A stretch of DNA of 64,000 nucleotides from Streptomyces sp. SID8352 (GTDB lineage Bacteria; Actinomycetota; Actinomycetes; Streptomycetales; Streptomycetaceae). The position numbers were made by a program, and so were the translations under genes. Under the pieces are notes generated by a model. It worked only from the letters and a program-made list of their open reading frames with translations. It was not told the origin of the DNA and made no database searches. Where the stretch lies: assembly GCF_009862265.1 (NCBI RefSeq), contig NZ_WWGX01000055.1, forward strand, positions 44,995 through 108,994. The letters run 5' to 3'. Numbering within the stretch: position 1 is the first letter of the stretch; each line of letters begins with the position of its first letter. This document shows, in pieces, positions 1 to 9,342 of this stretch.

Positions 1-79
1 GCCCGCCGACCCGTCGGCCGGGGCGGTCCGGGTCGTCCGGCGCTCCGTACGACTGCTGTGACTCGCGTGCTTCGGTCAT
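1..79 (-). CDS. N-terminal fragment of an unidentified protein, cut by the left edge
   Basis: Reading leftwards from an ATG at 79, the minus strand stays open to the window edge. The 26 visible residues begin MTEARESQQSYGAPDDPDRP, a hydrophilic Pro/Gly/Asp-rich start of the kind common on Streptomyces membrane-protein N-termini. A GAGGA lies only two bases before the ATG, which is poor spacing, so the true start could differ. The gene would be divergent from hemL. No domain is visible and no function can be assigned. Confidence 0.35.
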   Translation of the reverse strand, partial: MTEARESQQSYGAPDDPDRPGRRVGG

Positions 80-451
80 GTCCTCGGCGTCGCGTCGGTG
101 CCTTCCCCGCCGGGCCCGACGAGGACCCAGACCATCGGTCCCCTCGCCCAGTCCGCCACCGCGATGCATATCTCCACCCGACTGCTTTTCTGGGCCGCAC
201 GGACCCGCCACGCGACCCGATCATCGTGTCAGTGACCTCCCCCGCGGCCGTCCGCCGAAACGTGTGGTGCGACAAATGTCCGCAGGATGCCGCTGACGGC
301 CGTCCGCGCCGCCCGGTGGGCCGCGTGGACGTGCCCCAGTCTGGCAGACGGCACGGCTTCCGGGCCGGTTGTCTACCCTGAACGGGGTCACCCTGGGCAA
401 CCGGAGTCCGAAAGTCGCACAAGGACGAGAAGGTCGGAGTAGTCGCACGTC
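80..451. promoter_or_regulatory. Intergenic region upstream of hemL
   Basis: This 372-base stretch has no convincing gene; the open frames here show no recognisable domain. It presumably carries the hemL promoter. The best -10-like hexamer is TACCCT at about 374-379, but no matching -35 could be defined. A weak purine tract (AGGACGAGAAGG) precedes the hemL start at 452. Confidence 0.3.
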
Positions 452-1768
452 ATGAGCGAACTGGCATATCCATACGAAGCACCGGCCTCGCGGGCGCTGT
501 TCGACCGGGCCGCCGCCGTCACCCCCGGTGGCGTGAACTCACCGGTCCGGGCCTTCGGCGCCGTGGGCGGTACGCCCCGTTTCATGGTGTCCGGCAGCGG
601 GCCGTACCTGACCGACGCCGACGGGCGCGAGTACGTCGACCTGGTCTGCTCCTGGGGACCGATGATCCTCGGCCACGCCCACCCCGAGGTGGTCGCCGCC
701 GTGCGCGAGGCGGTCGGGCGCGGCACCTCCTTCGGCACGCCCTCGGAGGGCGAGGTCGCGCTCGCGGAGGAGATGACCGCCCGGGTCGCCCCGCTGGAGC
801 GGGTGCGCCTGGTCTCCAGCGGCACCGAGGCCACCATGTCCGCCATCCGGCTGGCCCGCGGCTTCACCCGGCGCACCAAGGTGATCAAGTTCGCCGGCTG
901 CTACCACGGCCACGTCGACTCGCTGCTCGCCGCCGCCGGGTCCGGGGTCGCCACCTTCGCGCTGCCCGACACCCCCGGTGTCACCGGCGCCCAGGCGAGC
1001 GACACGATCGTGCTGCCGTACAACGACCTCGACGCCGTGCACGCCGCCTTCGCCGCCCACCCGGGGGAGATCGCCTGCGTGATCACCGAGGCCGCGCCGG
1101 GCAACATGGGCGTCGTGCCGCCGCTGCCCGGCTACAACCAGGGGCTCAAGGACGCCTGCGCCGCGAACGGCGCGCTGTTCGTCTCCGACGAGGTGATGAC
1201 CGGCTTCCGCACCAGCCGCGCCGGGTGGTACGGCGTCGAGGGCGTCGTGCCCGACCTGATGACCTTCGGCAAGGTCATGGGCGGCGGCTTCCCCGCCGCC
1301 GCGTTCGGCGGGCGGGCGGACGTCATGGAGCACCTCGCCCCCGCCGGGCCGGTCTACCAGGCGGGCACCCTCTCCGGGAACCCGGTCGCCACCGCCGCCG
1401 GGCTCGCCCAGCTCCGGCTGCTCGACGACGCGGCGTACGCCAGGGTCGAGGCCGTCTCGGCGAGCATCCGCGCGATGGTCGGCGAGGCGCTGGGCAAGGA
1501 GGGCGTCGCCCACACCGTCCAGGCCGCCTCCACCATGTTCTCCGTCTTCTTCACCGACCGCCCGGTGCGGAACTACGAGGACGCCAAGGCGCAGGAGTCG
1601 TTCCGCTACACCGCCTTCTTCCACTCGCTGCTGTCGAACGGCGTCTATCTGCCGCCGTCCTCCTTCGAGTCCTGGTTCGTTTCCACCGCCCACGACGAGC
1701 GGGCGCTCCAGCGCGTCGCGGACGCCCTCCCGGCGGCGGCCCGCGCGGCGGCGGAGGCGACGGCGTGA
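452..1768 (+). CDS. hemL: Glutamate-1-semialdehyde 2,1-aminomutase
   Basis: This PLP enzyme converts glutamate-1-semialdehyde to 5-aminolevulinate, the first committed tetrapyrrole precursor on the C5 route. The 438 residues are full length for the family. Visible landmarks are GGVNSPVRAFG near the N-terminus, the YHGHVDS segment, DEVMTGFR, and the PLP-binding lysine K274 in TFGKVMGGGFPAAAFGG. The stop overlaps the GTG of the next gene (GTGA), so the two are probably translationally coupled. Haem supply fits the cytochrome c maturation operon a few kilobases downstream. Assignment is secure. Confidence 0.97.
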   Translation: MSELAYPYEAPASRALFDRAAAVTPGGVNSPVRAFGAVGGTPRFMVSGSGPYLTDADGREYVDLVCSWGPMILGHAHPEVVAAVREAVGRGTSFGTPSEGEVALAEEMTARVAPLERVRLVSSGTEATMSAIRLARGFTRRTKVIKFAGCYHGHVDSLLAAAGSGVATFALPDTPGVTGAQASDTIVLPYNDLDAVHAAFAAHPGEIACVITEAAPGNMGVVPPLPGYNQGLKDACAANGALFVSDEVMTGFRTSRAGWYGVEGVVPDLMTFGKVMGGGFPAAAFGGRADVMEHLAPAGPVYQAGTLSGNPVATAAGLAQLRLLDDAAYARVEAVSASIRAMVGEALGKEGVAHTVQAASTMFSVFFTDRPVRNYEDAKAQESFRYTAFFHSLLSNGVYLPPSSFESWFVSTAHDERALQRVADALPAAARAAAEATA

Positions 1769-2634
1769 GCGCCCCCGACGGCACGGGCACCCCGGACGGC
1801 ACGGCCACCCCCGGGGACGCGGGCACCCCCGGGGACGCGGGCACGCGCGAGGGCACCGGCACCCCCGGTGCCGGCCGGTCCGGCGACGGGCCGCGCAACG
1901 AGGACACCGACACGACGACCACGGGAGCGGACGGCCAGATGAGCGAGCGCGGGGACGACCTCACCGTCGTCCATGTGATGCGGCACGGCGAGGTCGACAA
2001 CCCGACCGGCGTCCTCTACGGCCGCCTGCCCGGCTACCACCTCTCCGAGCTGGGCCGGCGGATGGCCGAGCGGGTCGCGGAGCACCTGGCCTCCCGCGAC
2101 ATCACCCATGTCGTCGCCTCCCCGCTGGAGCGGGCGCAGGAGACGGCGGCGCCGATCGCCAAGACGCACGGGCTGGACGTGGACACCGACGGGCGGCTGA
2201 TCGAGGCCGGCAACGTCTTCCAGGGCAAGACCTTCGGCATCGGGGACGGCGCGCTGCGCAGGCCCGCCAACTGGAGGCACGTCGTCAACCCCTTCAGGCC
2301 GTCCTGGGGCGAGCCGTACGTCGACCAGGTGGTGCGGATGATGGGCGCGCTGCACACCGCGAAGGACCGGGCGCGCGGTCACGAGGCCGTCGTCGTCAGC
2401 CACCAGCTCCCCATCTGGATACTGCGGTCGTACGCCGAGCGGCGGCGGCTGTGGCACGACCCGCGCAAGCGGCAGTGCACCCTGGCCTCCCTGACGACGT
2501 TCACCTTCCGGGGCGACCGGATCGTGTCCGTCGGCTACACCGAGCCCGCGCTGGACCTCGTGCCGCCGCACCTGCGCGCGGGCGCCAGGCCGGTGAAGGG
2601 GGCGGGCGTTCAGGGCAAGGCGTTCGGCGCCTGA
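1765..2634 (+). CDS. Histidine phosphatase superfamily protein (phosphoglycerate mutase-like)
   Basis: The core begins with VVHVMRHGE, the catalytic RHG motif of the histidine phosphatase superfamily, and later has SPLERAQETA and VVSHQLPIWI, which supplies the second conserved histidine. The chosen start is the GTG that overlaps the hemL stop by four bases. It gives 289 residues with about 58 residues of Gly/Thr/Pro-rich low complexity first. An ATG at 1939 would give a 231-residue protein consisting almost only of the catalytic domain and is an equally reasonable start. The substrate is unknown, although coupling to hemL is conserved in Streptomyces. A strong hairpin follows the stop. Confidence 0.85.
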   Translation: MSAPDGTGTPDGTATPGDAGTPGDAGTREGTGTPGAGRSGDGPRNEDTDTTTTGADGQMSERGDDLTVVHVMRHGEVDNPTGVLYGRLPGYHLSELGRRMAERVAEHLASRDITHVVASPLERAQETAAPIAKTHGLDVDTDGRLIEAGNVFQGKTFGIGDGALRRPANWRHVVNPFRPSWGEPYVDQVVRMMGALHTAKDRARGHEAVVVSHQLPIWILRSYAERRRLWHDPRKRQCTLASLTTFTFRGDRIVSVGYTEPALDLVPPHLRAGARPVKGAGVQGKAFGA

Positions 2635-2670
2635 TCCCTCACGGGCGGACCCGGCGGTACCCGGGAGCGA

Positions 2671-2712
2671 GGGGCGGCCCCGGCGGTGCGTGATCACCGC
2701 CGGGGCCGCCCC
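2671..2712 (+). terminator. Long GC-rich hairpin terminator after the hemL pair
   Basis: A perfect 18-bp inverted repeat (GGGGCGGCCCCGGCGGTG and its complement) surrounds a 6-base CGTGAT loop and ends in TTC. It lies 36 bases after the phosphatase stop, so it probably ends the hemL transcript. There is no long U tract, as is usual for Streptomyces terminators. Confidence 0.8.
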
Positions 2713-2760
2713 TTCGCCGTCACCCCGCGCCCGGCGAGCGGCCGGGTCCCGCGCCACCCC

Positions 2761-2859
2761 CGGGAGGCCGGGTCCAGCGCCCCGCGTCCCGGGAGGCCGG
2801 GCTCCGCGCCTCGGGAGGCCGTGCCCCGTACTTCCCGCACACCGCGCCCCGGGAGGCCG
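2761..2859. repeat. Dispersed short direct repeats in intergenic DNA
   Basis: The 10-mer CGGGAGGCCG occurs four times, at about 2761, 2790, 2812 and 2850, with the flanking GC-rich words partly shared. It sits in the 519-base gap 2713-3231. The rest of that gap is GC-rich and without a supported gene, apart from a markedly AT-richer patch at about 2985-3030 (TTACACAATCCGTACACATT) that could hold the promoter of the lipoprotein gene starting at 3232. Confidence 0.55.
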
Positions 2860-3231
2860 GGCCCCGTACTTGCCGCGCCCCCGCGCCCCGCACCCCGCGC
2901 GGTCGGCAGCCGAGCCCCGCTCCCTCCGTGCACCGGCGTCTCCGCGCGCCCCGCACCGCCCGTTCCGCGGCCCGCCCCCCCGTTACACAATCCGTACACA
3001 TTTGCGGAACCCGCTCGTTCGTTGTGTCCTCTCTCCCAGTGCCGCGACAGGCAGCCTTCGCCCCGTCGCGGCGCCCGGCACGCCCGCCCGCCGCTCCGGC
3101 CGACCCCGGGGACGTCCCGCACGAGGACCTCCGGCCGGCCCGCGGGGCGCACGCACCGGACGCCGCTCGCCCCGGTGAAAGCCGCCCGTCGCGCACCAGT
3201 GACCGCACAGGACGCGACGAACGAGGCTGCG

Positions 3232-4578
3232 ATGCGCACTCCCGACCGCACACTCACCCGCAGGGGGATGCTCGGCATCGGTGCCGGGGCCGCTGCCGCC
3301 GCCGGGCTCGCGGCCTGCGGCACCGGTTCCGGCTCCCGGACGCCCGCCGGTCCCGCCGGGGGCTCCCGCGAACCCGGCGGCCGTCCCTCCCCGTCCGGCA
3401 GCCCCGAGCCCACCGCCCGGCCGATCGGCGACGGCTCCACCGCGTTCACCGGGCGGCAGCCGCACCAGCCGGCCGCGCCCCGGCCGCTGGAGCCGGGCCA
3501 GGCGCCGCCGCAGTTCGTCGTCTTCTCGTGGGACGGCGCGGGCGAGGTCGGCAACGGGCTGTTCCCGCGCTTCCTGGACCTCGCCGAGGAGCACGGCGCC
3601 CACATGACCTTCTTCCTCTCGGGCCTGTACCTGCTGCCCGAGTCGAAGAAGCGCCTCTACGACCCGCCGAACAACCCGCGCGGCGCCTCGGACATCGGCT
3701 ACCTCACCGACGCCCACATCAAGGACACCCTGGCCGGGGTGCGCCGGGCGTGGCTGGAGGGCCACGAGATCGGCACCCACTTCAACGGCCACTTCTGCGC
3801 GGGCCGCGGCAGCGTCGGCGACTGGACCCCGGCCCAGTGGCGCAGCGAGATCGACCAGGCCAAGGCGTTCGTCAAGGAGTGGCGCACCAACACCGGCTGG
3901 CGGGACGAGCCGGCCCTCCCCTTCGACTACGACAAGGAGCTGGTCGGCGGACGCACCCCGTGCCTGCTCGGCCAGGACCGGCTGCTGCCCACGGCCCGGG
4001 AGCTGGGCTGGCGGTACGACGCCTCCTCGCCGGGCGGGCGCCAGACCTGGCCGGTGAAGCGGGGCGGGATCTGGGACCTGCCGCTCCAGCAGATCCCCTT
4101 CCCCGGGCGCTCCTTCGAGGTGCTCTCGATGGACTACAACATCCTCGCCAACCAGTCCGTCAGCACCACCCGGGCCCCCGCCCACAACCACCCGGCCTGG
4201 CGGACCCAGGCCACCGAGGCGTACATATCGGGCTTCCGGCGGGCATACGAGTCGAACCGGGCGCCGTTGTTCATCGGCAACCACTTCGAGGAGTGGAACG
4301 GCGGCATCTACATGGACGCCGTCGAGGAGGCCCTGAAGCACATCGCGCGGGAGCGGGACAAGGGCGGCGACATCCGGATGGTCTCCTTCCGTCAGTTCAC
4401 CGACTGGCTGGACGCGCAGCGCCCCGAGACGCTGGCGGCGCTGCGCACCCTGGACGTGGGACAGGCCCCGGCGGGCGGCTGGAAGGCCCTCCTCGGCACC
4501 CCGGACACCGGCGACGGCACGGGCACGGGGGCCGGCGACGGCGACGGCACCCCGGACGCCCCCGGCGAGGCCACCTGA
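3232..4578 (+). CDS. Tat-exported lipoprotein, polysaccharide deacetylase-like
   Basis: The ATG at 3232, with GAGG eight bases upstream, starts a 448-residue protein. Its N-terminus carries a twin-arginine signal (LTRRGMLGIG) followed by alanines and a lipobox LAACG, so it should be exported folded and lipid-anchored outside the membrane. After a Pro/Gly/Ser linker, the segment FVVFSWDGAGE and the later HEIGTHFNGHF resemble the Asp and HxxxH-type motifs of NodB-fold deacetylases. The match is loose and the true substrate is unknown. A GTG at 3199 is in frame and would add 11 residues. The C-terminal tail is Gly/Asp/Thr-rich. It appears to be transcribed alone. Confidence 0.75.
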   Translation: MRTPDRTLTRRGMLGIGAGAAAAAGLAACGTGSGSRTPAGPAGGSREPGGRPSPSGSPEPTARPIGDGSTAFTGRQPHQPAAPRPLEPGQAPPQFVVFSWDGAGEVGNGLFPRFLDLAEEHGAHMTFFLSGLYLLPESKKRLYDPPNNPRGASDIGYLTDAHIKDTLAGVRRAWLEGHEIGTHFNGHFCAGRGSVGDWTPAQWRSEIDQAKAFVKEWRTNTGWRDEPALPFDYDKELVGGRTPCLLGQDRLLPTARELGWRYDASSPGGRQTWPVKRGGIWDLPLQQIPFPGRSFEVLSMDYNILANQSVSTTRAPAHNHPAWRTQATEAYISGFRRAYESNRAPLFIGNHFEEWNGGIYMDAVEEALKHIARERDKGGDIRMVSFRQFTDWLDAQRPETLAALRTLDVGQAPAGGWKALLGTPDTGDGTGTGAGDGDGTPDAPGEAT

Positions 4579-4918
4579 CGCGCCCCGGCGCCGGGCCCAG
4601 GACGCGCCCCGGCCCCCTTTGAGTCCCTCCGGAACCTGGCCGCCGAGGCTTCCCGGCGAGACCCCGGCCGAGGCCCCGGCGAGACCCCGGCGAGGCCCGG
4701 CCGAGCGCCGCCGCGCCGCCGTCCCCACCCGCCGAGCCGAGCCCCCGCCGCGCCCCCGAGTCGCGCCCCCGAGCCGCGCCGCCGGGCCGAGCCCCCGCAC
4801 CCCGCCCCGGCACCGGCCGATGTCCCCGGCACCCCCGGCGAACACCCCCTGATGTGCGGGTTCCTCCCGGTGAGGGGGGTGCCCAAGATCCCCGGAACCG
4901 ACATGCGAAACTTTTCAC
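4579..4918. other. Intergenic region before the cytochrome c maturation operon
   Basis: These 340 bases contain no supported gene. Most is low-complexity GC with repeated CCCCGGCGAGA words at about 4655-4700. The last 60 bases are less extreme (CGACATGCGAAACTTTTCAC) and should hold the promoter of the thioredoxin-like gene. No Shine-Dalgarno sequence is obvious before its ATG at 4919. Confidence 0.5.
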
Positions 4919-5599
4919 ATGAGTGCCGACAGTCGCGTCCCGCTGCTCTCGAACCGCGCCACCCCCCGGCGCTCGCGCCGCGCCGCCGCCCGCGTCCGCC
5001 GACACGCCGCCCTGACCGCCTCGGCCGCCGCGTGCGTGCTGCTGGTCTCCGCGTGCACCTCGGGGGGAGTGTCCGGCGGAGGCGGCCAGACCGGGTTCAT
5101 CACCGGCCCGGACGGCATCTCCACCGCCAAGGAGAGTGAGCGCGCCGACGTCCCGGACCTGTCCGGCGAGACCGTCACCGGGGGCCGCGCCGACGTCGCC
5201 GACTACAAGGGCAAGGTCGTCGTCGTCAACGTCTGGGGCTCCTGGTGCCCGCCCTGCCGCGCCGAGGCCAAGAACTTCGAGAAGGTCTACCAGGACGTCA
5301 AGGACCAGGGCGTGCAGTTCCTCGGCATCAACACCCGGGACCCCCTGGTCGGCCCGGCCCGCGCCTTCGAGAAGGACCACGGGGTCACCTACCCGAGCAT
5401 CTTCGACCCCACCGGCAAGCTGATGCTGCGCTTCAAGAAGGGCACGCTCAACCCGCAGTCCGTCCCCTCCACGCTCGTCGTCGACCGTGAGGGCAGGGTC
5501 GCCGCGCGCTCCCTCCAGGCGCTCAGCGAGGAGAAGCTGCGCGCCATGATCGCCCCGTACCTCGACGACGCCCCGAAGAAGACGAACGCGGAGAAGTGA
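4919..5599 (+). CDS. Lipoprotein thiol:disulfide oxidoreductase, TlpA/ResA type
   Basis: The 226-residue protein has a positively charged N-terminus, a hydrophobic stretch and a lipobox LVSAC, so it should be anchored on the outer face of the membrane. The thioredoxin fold follows, with the redox centre WCPPC (C110 and C113). In system II cytochrome c biogenesis such ResA-like proteins reduce the apocytochrome haem-binding cysteines using electrons passed by CcdA, which is the next gene one base downstream. Gene order tlpA/resA-ccdA-resB-ccsB fixes the role well. An extracytoplasmic thioredoxin of broader use is the alternative. Confidence 0.9.
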   Translation: MSADSRVPLLSNRATPRRSRRAAARVRRHAALTASAAACVLLVSACTSGGVSGGGGQTGFITGPDGISTAKESERADVPDLSGETVTGGRADVADYKGKVVVVNVWGSWCPPCRAEAKNFEKVYQDVKDQGVQFLGINTRDPLVGPARAFEKDHGVTYPSIFDPTGKLMLRFKKGTLNPQSVPSTLVVDREGRVAARSLQALSEEKLRAMIAPYLDDAPKKTNAEK

Positions 5600-5600
5600 C

Positions 5601-6371
5601 GTGAGCGCCCTCACCACGCTCGCCGCGGACGGCGCCAACGGCACGGTGCTCAACGGCGCCCTGCTGCTCGCCCTGCCCATCGCCCTGCTCGGCGGCCTGG
5701 TCTCCTTCTTCTCCCCCTGCGTGCTGCCCCTCGTGCCCGGCTACCTCTCCTACGTGACCGGGATCGCCGGCACCGATCTGGGCGAGGCCCGGCGCGGCCG
5801 GATGGTGGCGGGCGCCTCCCTGTTCATCCTCGGCTTCACCGCGGTGTTCGTCTCCAGCGGCGCGCTGTTCGGGTACTTCGGCGACACCCTCCAGTCCAAC
5901 CGGGGCGTGCTCACCACCGTCCTGGGCGTGCTGATGGTCCTGATGGGCGTCTTCTTCATGGGACTGATGCCCTGGCTCACCCAGCGCGAGTTCCGCTTCC
6001 ACCGCAGGCCGGTCAGCGGACTGGCCGGGGCGCCCGTCCTGGGCGCGCTGTTCGGCATCGGCTGGACGCCCTGCATCGGCCCCACCCTCGCCTCCGTGCT
6101 GGCGCTCTCCGCCGACCAGGGCACCGCGGGCCGCGGCGCCGCGCTGACGGTGGCCTACTGCCTCGGCCTCGGCCTGCCGTTCGTGCTGGCCGCGGTCGCC
6201 TTCCGGAAGGCGCTCGGCGCCTTCGGCTGGGTCAAGCGGCACTACGTCTGGGTGATGCGGGTCGGCGGCGTCATGATGATCGTGACCGGCGTCCTGCTGA
6301 TCACGGGGGTGTGGGACACCATCGTGCAGCAGATGCAGGTCTGGTCCAACGGCTTCAACGTGGGAATCTGA
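5601..6371 (+). CDS. ccdA: Cytochrome c biogenesis protein CcdA
   Basis: This 256-residue polytopic membrane protein carries reducing equivalents from cytoplasmic thioredoxin across the membrane to the ResA-like partner. The two family cysteines are visible in FFSPCVLPLVPGYLSYVTG (C40) and in GWTPCIGPTLASVL (C158). About six hydrophobic segments are apparent. Its GTG start lies one base after the preceding stop, and resB follows after four bases, so this is one operon. Confidence 0.94.
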   Translation: MSALTTLAADGANGTVLNGALLLALPIALLGGLVSFFSPCVLPLVPGYLSYVTGIAGTDLGEARRGRMVAGASLFILGFTAVFVSSGALFGYFGDTLQSNRGVLTTVLGVLMVLMGVFFMGLMPWLTQREFRFHRRPVSGLAGAPVLGALFGIGWTPCIGPTLASVLALSADQGTAGRGAALTVAYCLGLGLPFVLAAVAFRKALGAFGWVKRHYVWVMRVGGVMMIVTGVLLITGVWDTIVQQMQVWSNGFNVGI

Positions 6372-6375
6372 ACCG

Positions 6376-8160
6376 ATGAGCGGTACTTCGAAAACGGCGC
6401 CGGACAAGGGTCCGCGGACCGACGGCGACGACCGGGAGCTCGGCGCGGCCGGGTCCGCGCTCTCCACCGCCCCGGCGGAGGAGAGCGCCTCGGCTCCGCC
6501 CTCCTTCGGGGCCGTCGGCTGGCTGCGCTGGTTCTGGCGCCAGCTCACCTCGATGCGGGTGGCGCTGCTGCTGCTCCTGCTGCTGTCGCTGGGCGCGATC
6601 CCCGGCTCGCTGATCCCGCAGTCCGGCTCGGACGCCTTCAAGGTCGCGGAGTTCCGCCGCGACCACGAGGTGCTGGGACAGGTCTACGACCGGCTGGGCC
6701 TCTTCCACGTCTACAGCTCGGTGTGGTTCTCCGCGATCTACATCCTGCTGTTCGTCTCGCTCATCGGCTGCATCGTCCCGCGCACCTGGCAGTTCGTCGG
6801 CCAGCTCCGGGGCCGTCCGCCGGGTGCCCCCCGGCGGCTGACCCGGCTGCCCGCCCACACCACCTGGCGCACCCCGGCCTCCCCCGAGGAGGTCCGGGAG
6901 GCCGCCCTCGCGCTGCTGCGCCGGCGCCGCTTCCGCGCCCACACCGCCGGTGACGCGGTCGCCGCCGAGAAGGGCTACCTGCGGGAGGTCGGCAACCTCG
7001 TCTTCCACGTCGCGCTGATCGTGATGCTGATCTCCTTCGCCTGGGGCCAGCTCTTCAAGTACGAGGGCAACAAGCTGATCCTGGAGGGCGACGGCTTCTC
7101 CAACACGTTCACCCAGTACGACGACTTCAAGTCCGGGAACCTCTTCGACCGGGACCACGACCTGGTCCCCTTCAGCTTCTCCCTGAAGGACTTCCACGGC
7201 ACCTACGAGCTGTCCGGTCCCAACCGCGGCACCCCCCGCACCTTCGAGGCCGAGGTGGTCTACAGCGAGGGCGCCTACGGCGAGGAGAAGGCGAAGACCA
7301 TCAAGGTCAACAAGCCGATGGAGATCGACGGCTCCAAGGTCTACCTCACCGCCCACGGCTACGCGCCGGTGCTCACGGTGCGGGACGGCCGGGGCAACGT
7401 GGTGATGGACCGCGAGGCCACCGCCCTGCTGCCGCAGGACGCCAACATCACCTCCGCGGGCGCCGTCATGGTCCGCGACGGCTACCGGAACGCCAAGGGC
7501 GTCAAGGAGCAGCTCGGCTTCTCGGCGGTGTTCGTGCCGACCTTCGCGGGGGAGGGCAGCGGCACGATGTTCTCCCAGTTCCCGGCCCTGGTGAACCCGC
7601 GGCTCGCGCTGAACGCGTACCACGGCGACCTGGGCGTCGACGCGGGCATCCCCAAGAGCATCTACCAGCTCGACACCCGCAAGCTGAAGCAGTTCAAGGA
7701 CGCCGACGGCAAGCCGTTCGCCAAGCGGCTCGCGGTGGGCGAGACCATGACCCTGCCGGACGGCGCCGGGACGGTCACCTTCGACGGTGTCCGGGAGTGG
7801 GCCAACTTCCAGGTCACCGAGCAGCCCGCCAGCGGCTGGGCGCTCGCCGGTTCCGTCGCCGCCATCCTGGGGCTCGCCGGCTCCCTGTTCATCCAGCGCC
7901 GCCGGGTCTGGGTGCGGGCGGTCCGGGGCGCCGACGGCGTCACCGTCGTCGAGATGGCCGGGCTCGGCCGCAGCGAGTCCGCCAAGGTCCCGGAGGAGCT
8001 CGGCGACCTCGCCGCGCTCCTGTACGAGAAGGCGCCCGGCGTTCCCGACGCCGGACCGGCAGACGGTGCCGCCGGGGACGGGCCCGAGCCCGCCGCCCCG
8101 GACGAGACCCCCGAATCCCCCGACCCGCACCCCGCATCCGCCGAAGGGGCTGAGCAGTGA
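6376..8160 (+). CDS. resB: Cytochrome c biogenesis protein ResB
   Basis: This is the large 594-residue ResB subunit of the system II haem-handling synthase. It has N-terminal transmembrane segments after a charged leader (SMRVALLLLLLLSLGAIPGSLIPQ), a long extracytoplasmic domain, and a final transmembrane helix near residue 490. A Pro/Asp/Glu-rich cytoplasmic tail of about 40 residues ends the protein. With CcsB it forms the complex that attaches haem to apocytochrome c outside the cell. The stop overlaps the ccsB start (GTGA). Confidence 0.93.
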   Translation: MSGTSKTAPDKGPRTDGDDRELGAAGSALSTAPAEESASAPPSFGAVGWLRWFWRQLTSMRVALLLLLLLSLGAIPGSLIPQSGSDAFKVAEFRRDHEVLGQVYDRLGLFHVYSSVWFSAIYILLFVSLIGCIVPRTWQFVGQLRGRPPGAPRRLTRLPAHTTWRTPASPEEVREAALALLRRRRFRAHTAGDAVAAEKGYLREVGNLVFHVALIVMLISFAWGQLFKYEGNKLILEGDGFSNTFTQYDDFKSGNLFDRDHDLVPFSFSLKDFHGTYELSGPNRGTPRTFEAEVVYSEGAYGEEKAKTIKVNKPMEIDGSKVYLTAHGYAPVLTVRDGRGNVVMDREATALLPQDANITSAGAVMVRDGYRNAKGVKEQLGFSAVFVPTFAGEGSGTMFSQFPALVNPRLALNAYHGDLGVDAGIPKSIYQLDTRKLKQFKDADGKPFAKRLAVGETMTLPDGAGTVTFDGVREWANFQVTEQPASGWALAGSVAAILGLAGSLFIQRRRVWVRAVRGADGVTVVEMAGLGRSESAKVPEELGDLAALLYEKAPGVPDAGPADGAAGDGPEPAAPDETPESPDPHPASAEGAEQ

Positions 8161-9296
8161 CCCTCGCCGCCGCAACCGAGTTGGCCCTCGCGACCAACGA
8201 ACGCCTCGCGAACGTCAGCAACACGCTGATCTACTCCGCGATGGCCGTCTACACCCTGGCCTTCTTCGCCCACATCGCCGAGTGGCTGTTCGGCAGCCGC
8301 AGCAAGGTCGGCCGCACCGCCGCCGCGCTCACCGCCGACGCCGGGGCGCGGGCGGCGGAGGCGGCCGGCCCGTCCGTCACGGTGCGCGAGGGCGGCGGCA
8401 CCGCCGTGCTGGAGCGGCCGAAGGTCGTCGTGCGCGCGGCGGCCGGCTCCCGCGACGTGCCCGACGGACCGGGCGCCCACGGCGGCACCGAGAAGGGCGA
8501 CCTGTACGGGCGGATCGCGATCTCGCTCACGGTGCTGGCCTTCGCCATCGAGGCGGGCGGGGTGCTCACCCGCGCCCTGTCGGTGCGCCGGGCGCCCTGG
8601 GGCAACATGTACGAGTTCAACATCACGTTCACGACGGTCGCCGTCGGCGTGTACCTCGTGCTGCTGGCCCTGAAGAAGAACGTCCGCTGGCTCGGCCTGC
8701 CGCTGATGACCACGGTCCTGCTCGACCTGGGCCTCGCCGTCACCGTGCTGTACACGGCCAGCGACCAGCTCGTCCCGGCCCTGCACTCCTACTGGCTGTA
8801 CATCCACGTCTCGACGGCGATCCTCTGCGGCGCGGTCTTCTACGTCGGCGCGGTCTCCACGATCCTGTACCTCTTCAAGGACAGCTTCGAGAACAAACTC
8901 GCCACCGGCGGCTCGCCCGGCCGCTTCGCCAACTCCGTCCTGGACCGGCTGCCCTCCGCGGCCTCCCTGGACAAGTTCGCCTACCGCGTCAACGCCGCGG
9001 TCTTCCCGCTGTGGACGTTCACGATCATCGCGGGCGCGATCTGGGCGGGCGACGCCTGGGGCCGCTACTGGGGCTGGGACCCCAAGGAGACCTGGTCCTT
9101 CATCACCTGGGTAGCCTACGCCTGCTACCTGCACGCCCGCGCCACCGCGGGCTGGAAGGGCCGCCGGGCCGCCTATCTGGCCCTGGCCGCCTTCGCCTGC
9201 TGGCTGTTCAACTACTACGGCGTGAACATCTTCGTCTCCGGCAAGCACTCCTACGCAGACGTGGGCCTCGCCGCCCTGCGCTCCGCGGGGTTCTGA
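8157..9296 (+). CDS. ccsB: Cytochrome c haem synthase subunit CcsB/ResC
   Basis: This 379-residue membrane protein carries the tryptophan-rich WWD-type motif (WGWDPKETWSFITW), which handles haem in the HemK/CcsB/CcmC family. It also has conserved histidines in transmembrane surroundings (YWLYIHVSTAILC, SGKHSY). Its GTG start overlaps the resB stop by four bases. It forms the cytochrome c synthase with ResB. A poorly conserved hydrophilic insert follows the first transmembrane segment. It is the last gene of the operon and is followed by a hairpin. Confidence 0.94.
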   Translation: MTLAAATELALATNERLANVSNTLIYSAMAVYTLAFFAHIAEWLFGSRSKVGRTAAALTADAGARAAEAAGPSVTVREGGGTAVLERPKVVVRAAAGSRDVPDGPGAHGGTEKGDLYGRIAISLTVLAFAIEAGGVLTRALSVRRAPWGNMYEFNITFTTVAVGVYLVLLALKKNVRWLGLPLMTTVLLDLGLAVTVLYTASDQLVPALHSYWLYIHVSTAILCGAVFYVGAVSTILYLFKDSFENKLATGGSPGRFANSVLDRLPSAASLDKFAYRVNAAVFPLWTFTIIAGAIWAGDAWGRYWGWDPKETWSFITWVAYACYLHARATAGWKGRRAAYLALAAFACWLFNYYGVNIFVSGKHSYADVGLAALRSAGF

Positions 9297-9310
9297 CCGG
9301 CAACCGCCGT

Positions 9311-9336
9311 CCGGCGGCGGTCACGGCCGCCGCCGG
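9311..9336. terminator. GC hairpin between convergent ccsB and the condensation-domain gene
   Basis: A perfect 10-bp stem (CCGGCGGCGG and its complement) with a six-base loop lies between the ccsB stop and the end of the opposing gene. It could terminate transcription in both directions. No U tract is present. Confidence 0.55.
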
Positions 9337-9342
9337 TCCCGG

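Noticed and set aside
539..1693. Long open frame on the minus strand opposite hemL, and similar long frames opposite most genes
   Set aside because: High GC content removes stop codons in shadow frames. These translate to Gly/Arg/Ala-rich sequence with no domains, while the opposite strand encodes a clear enzyme.
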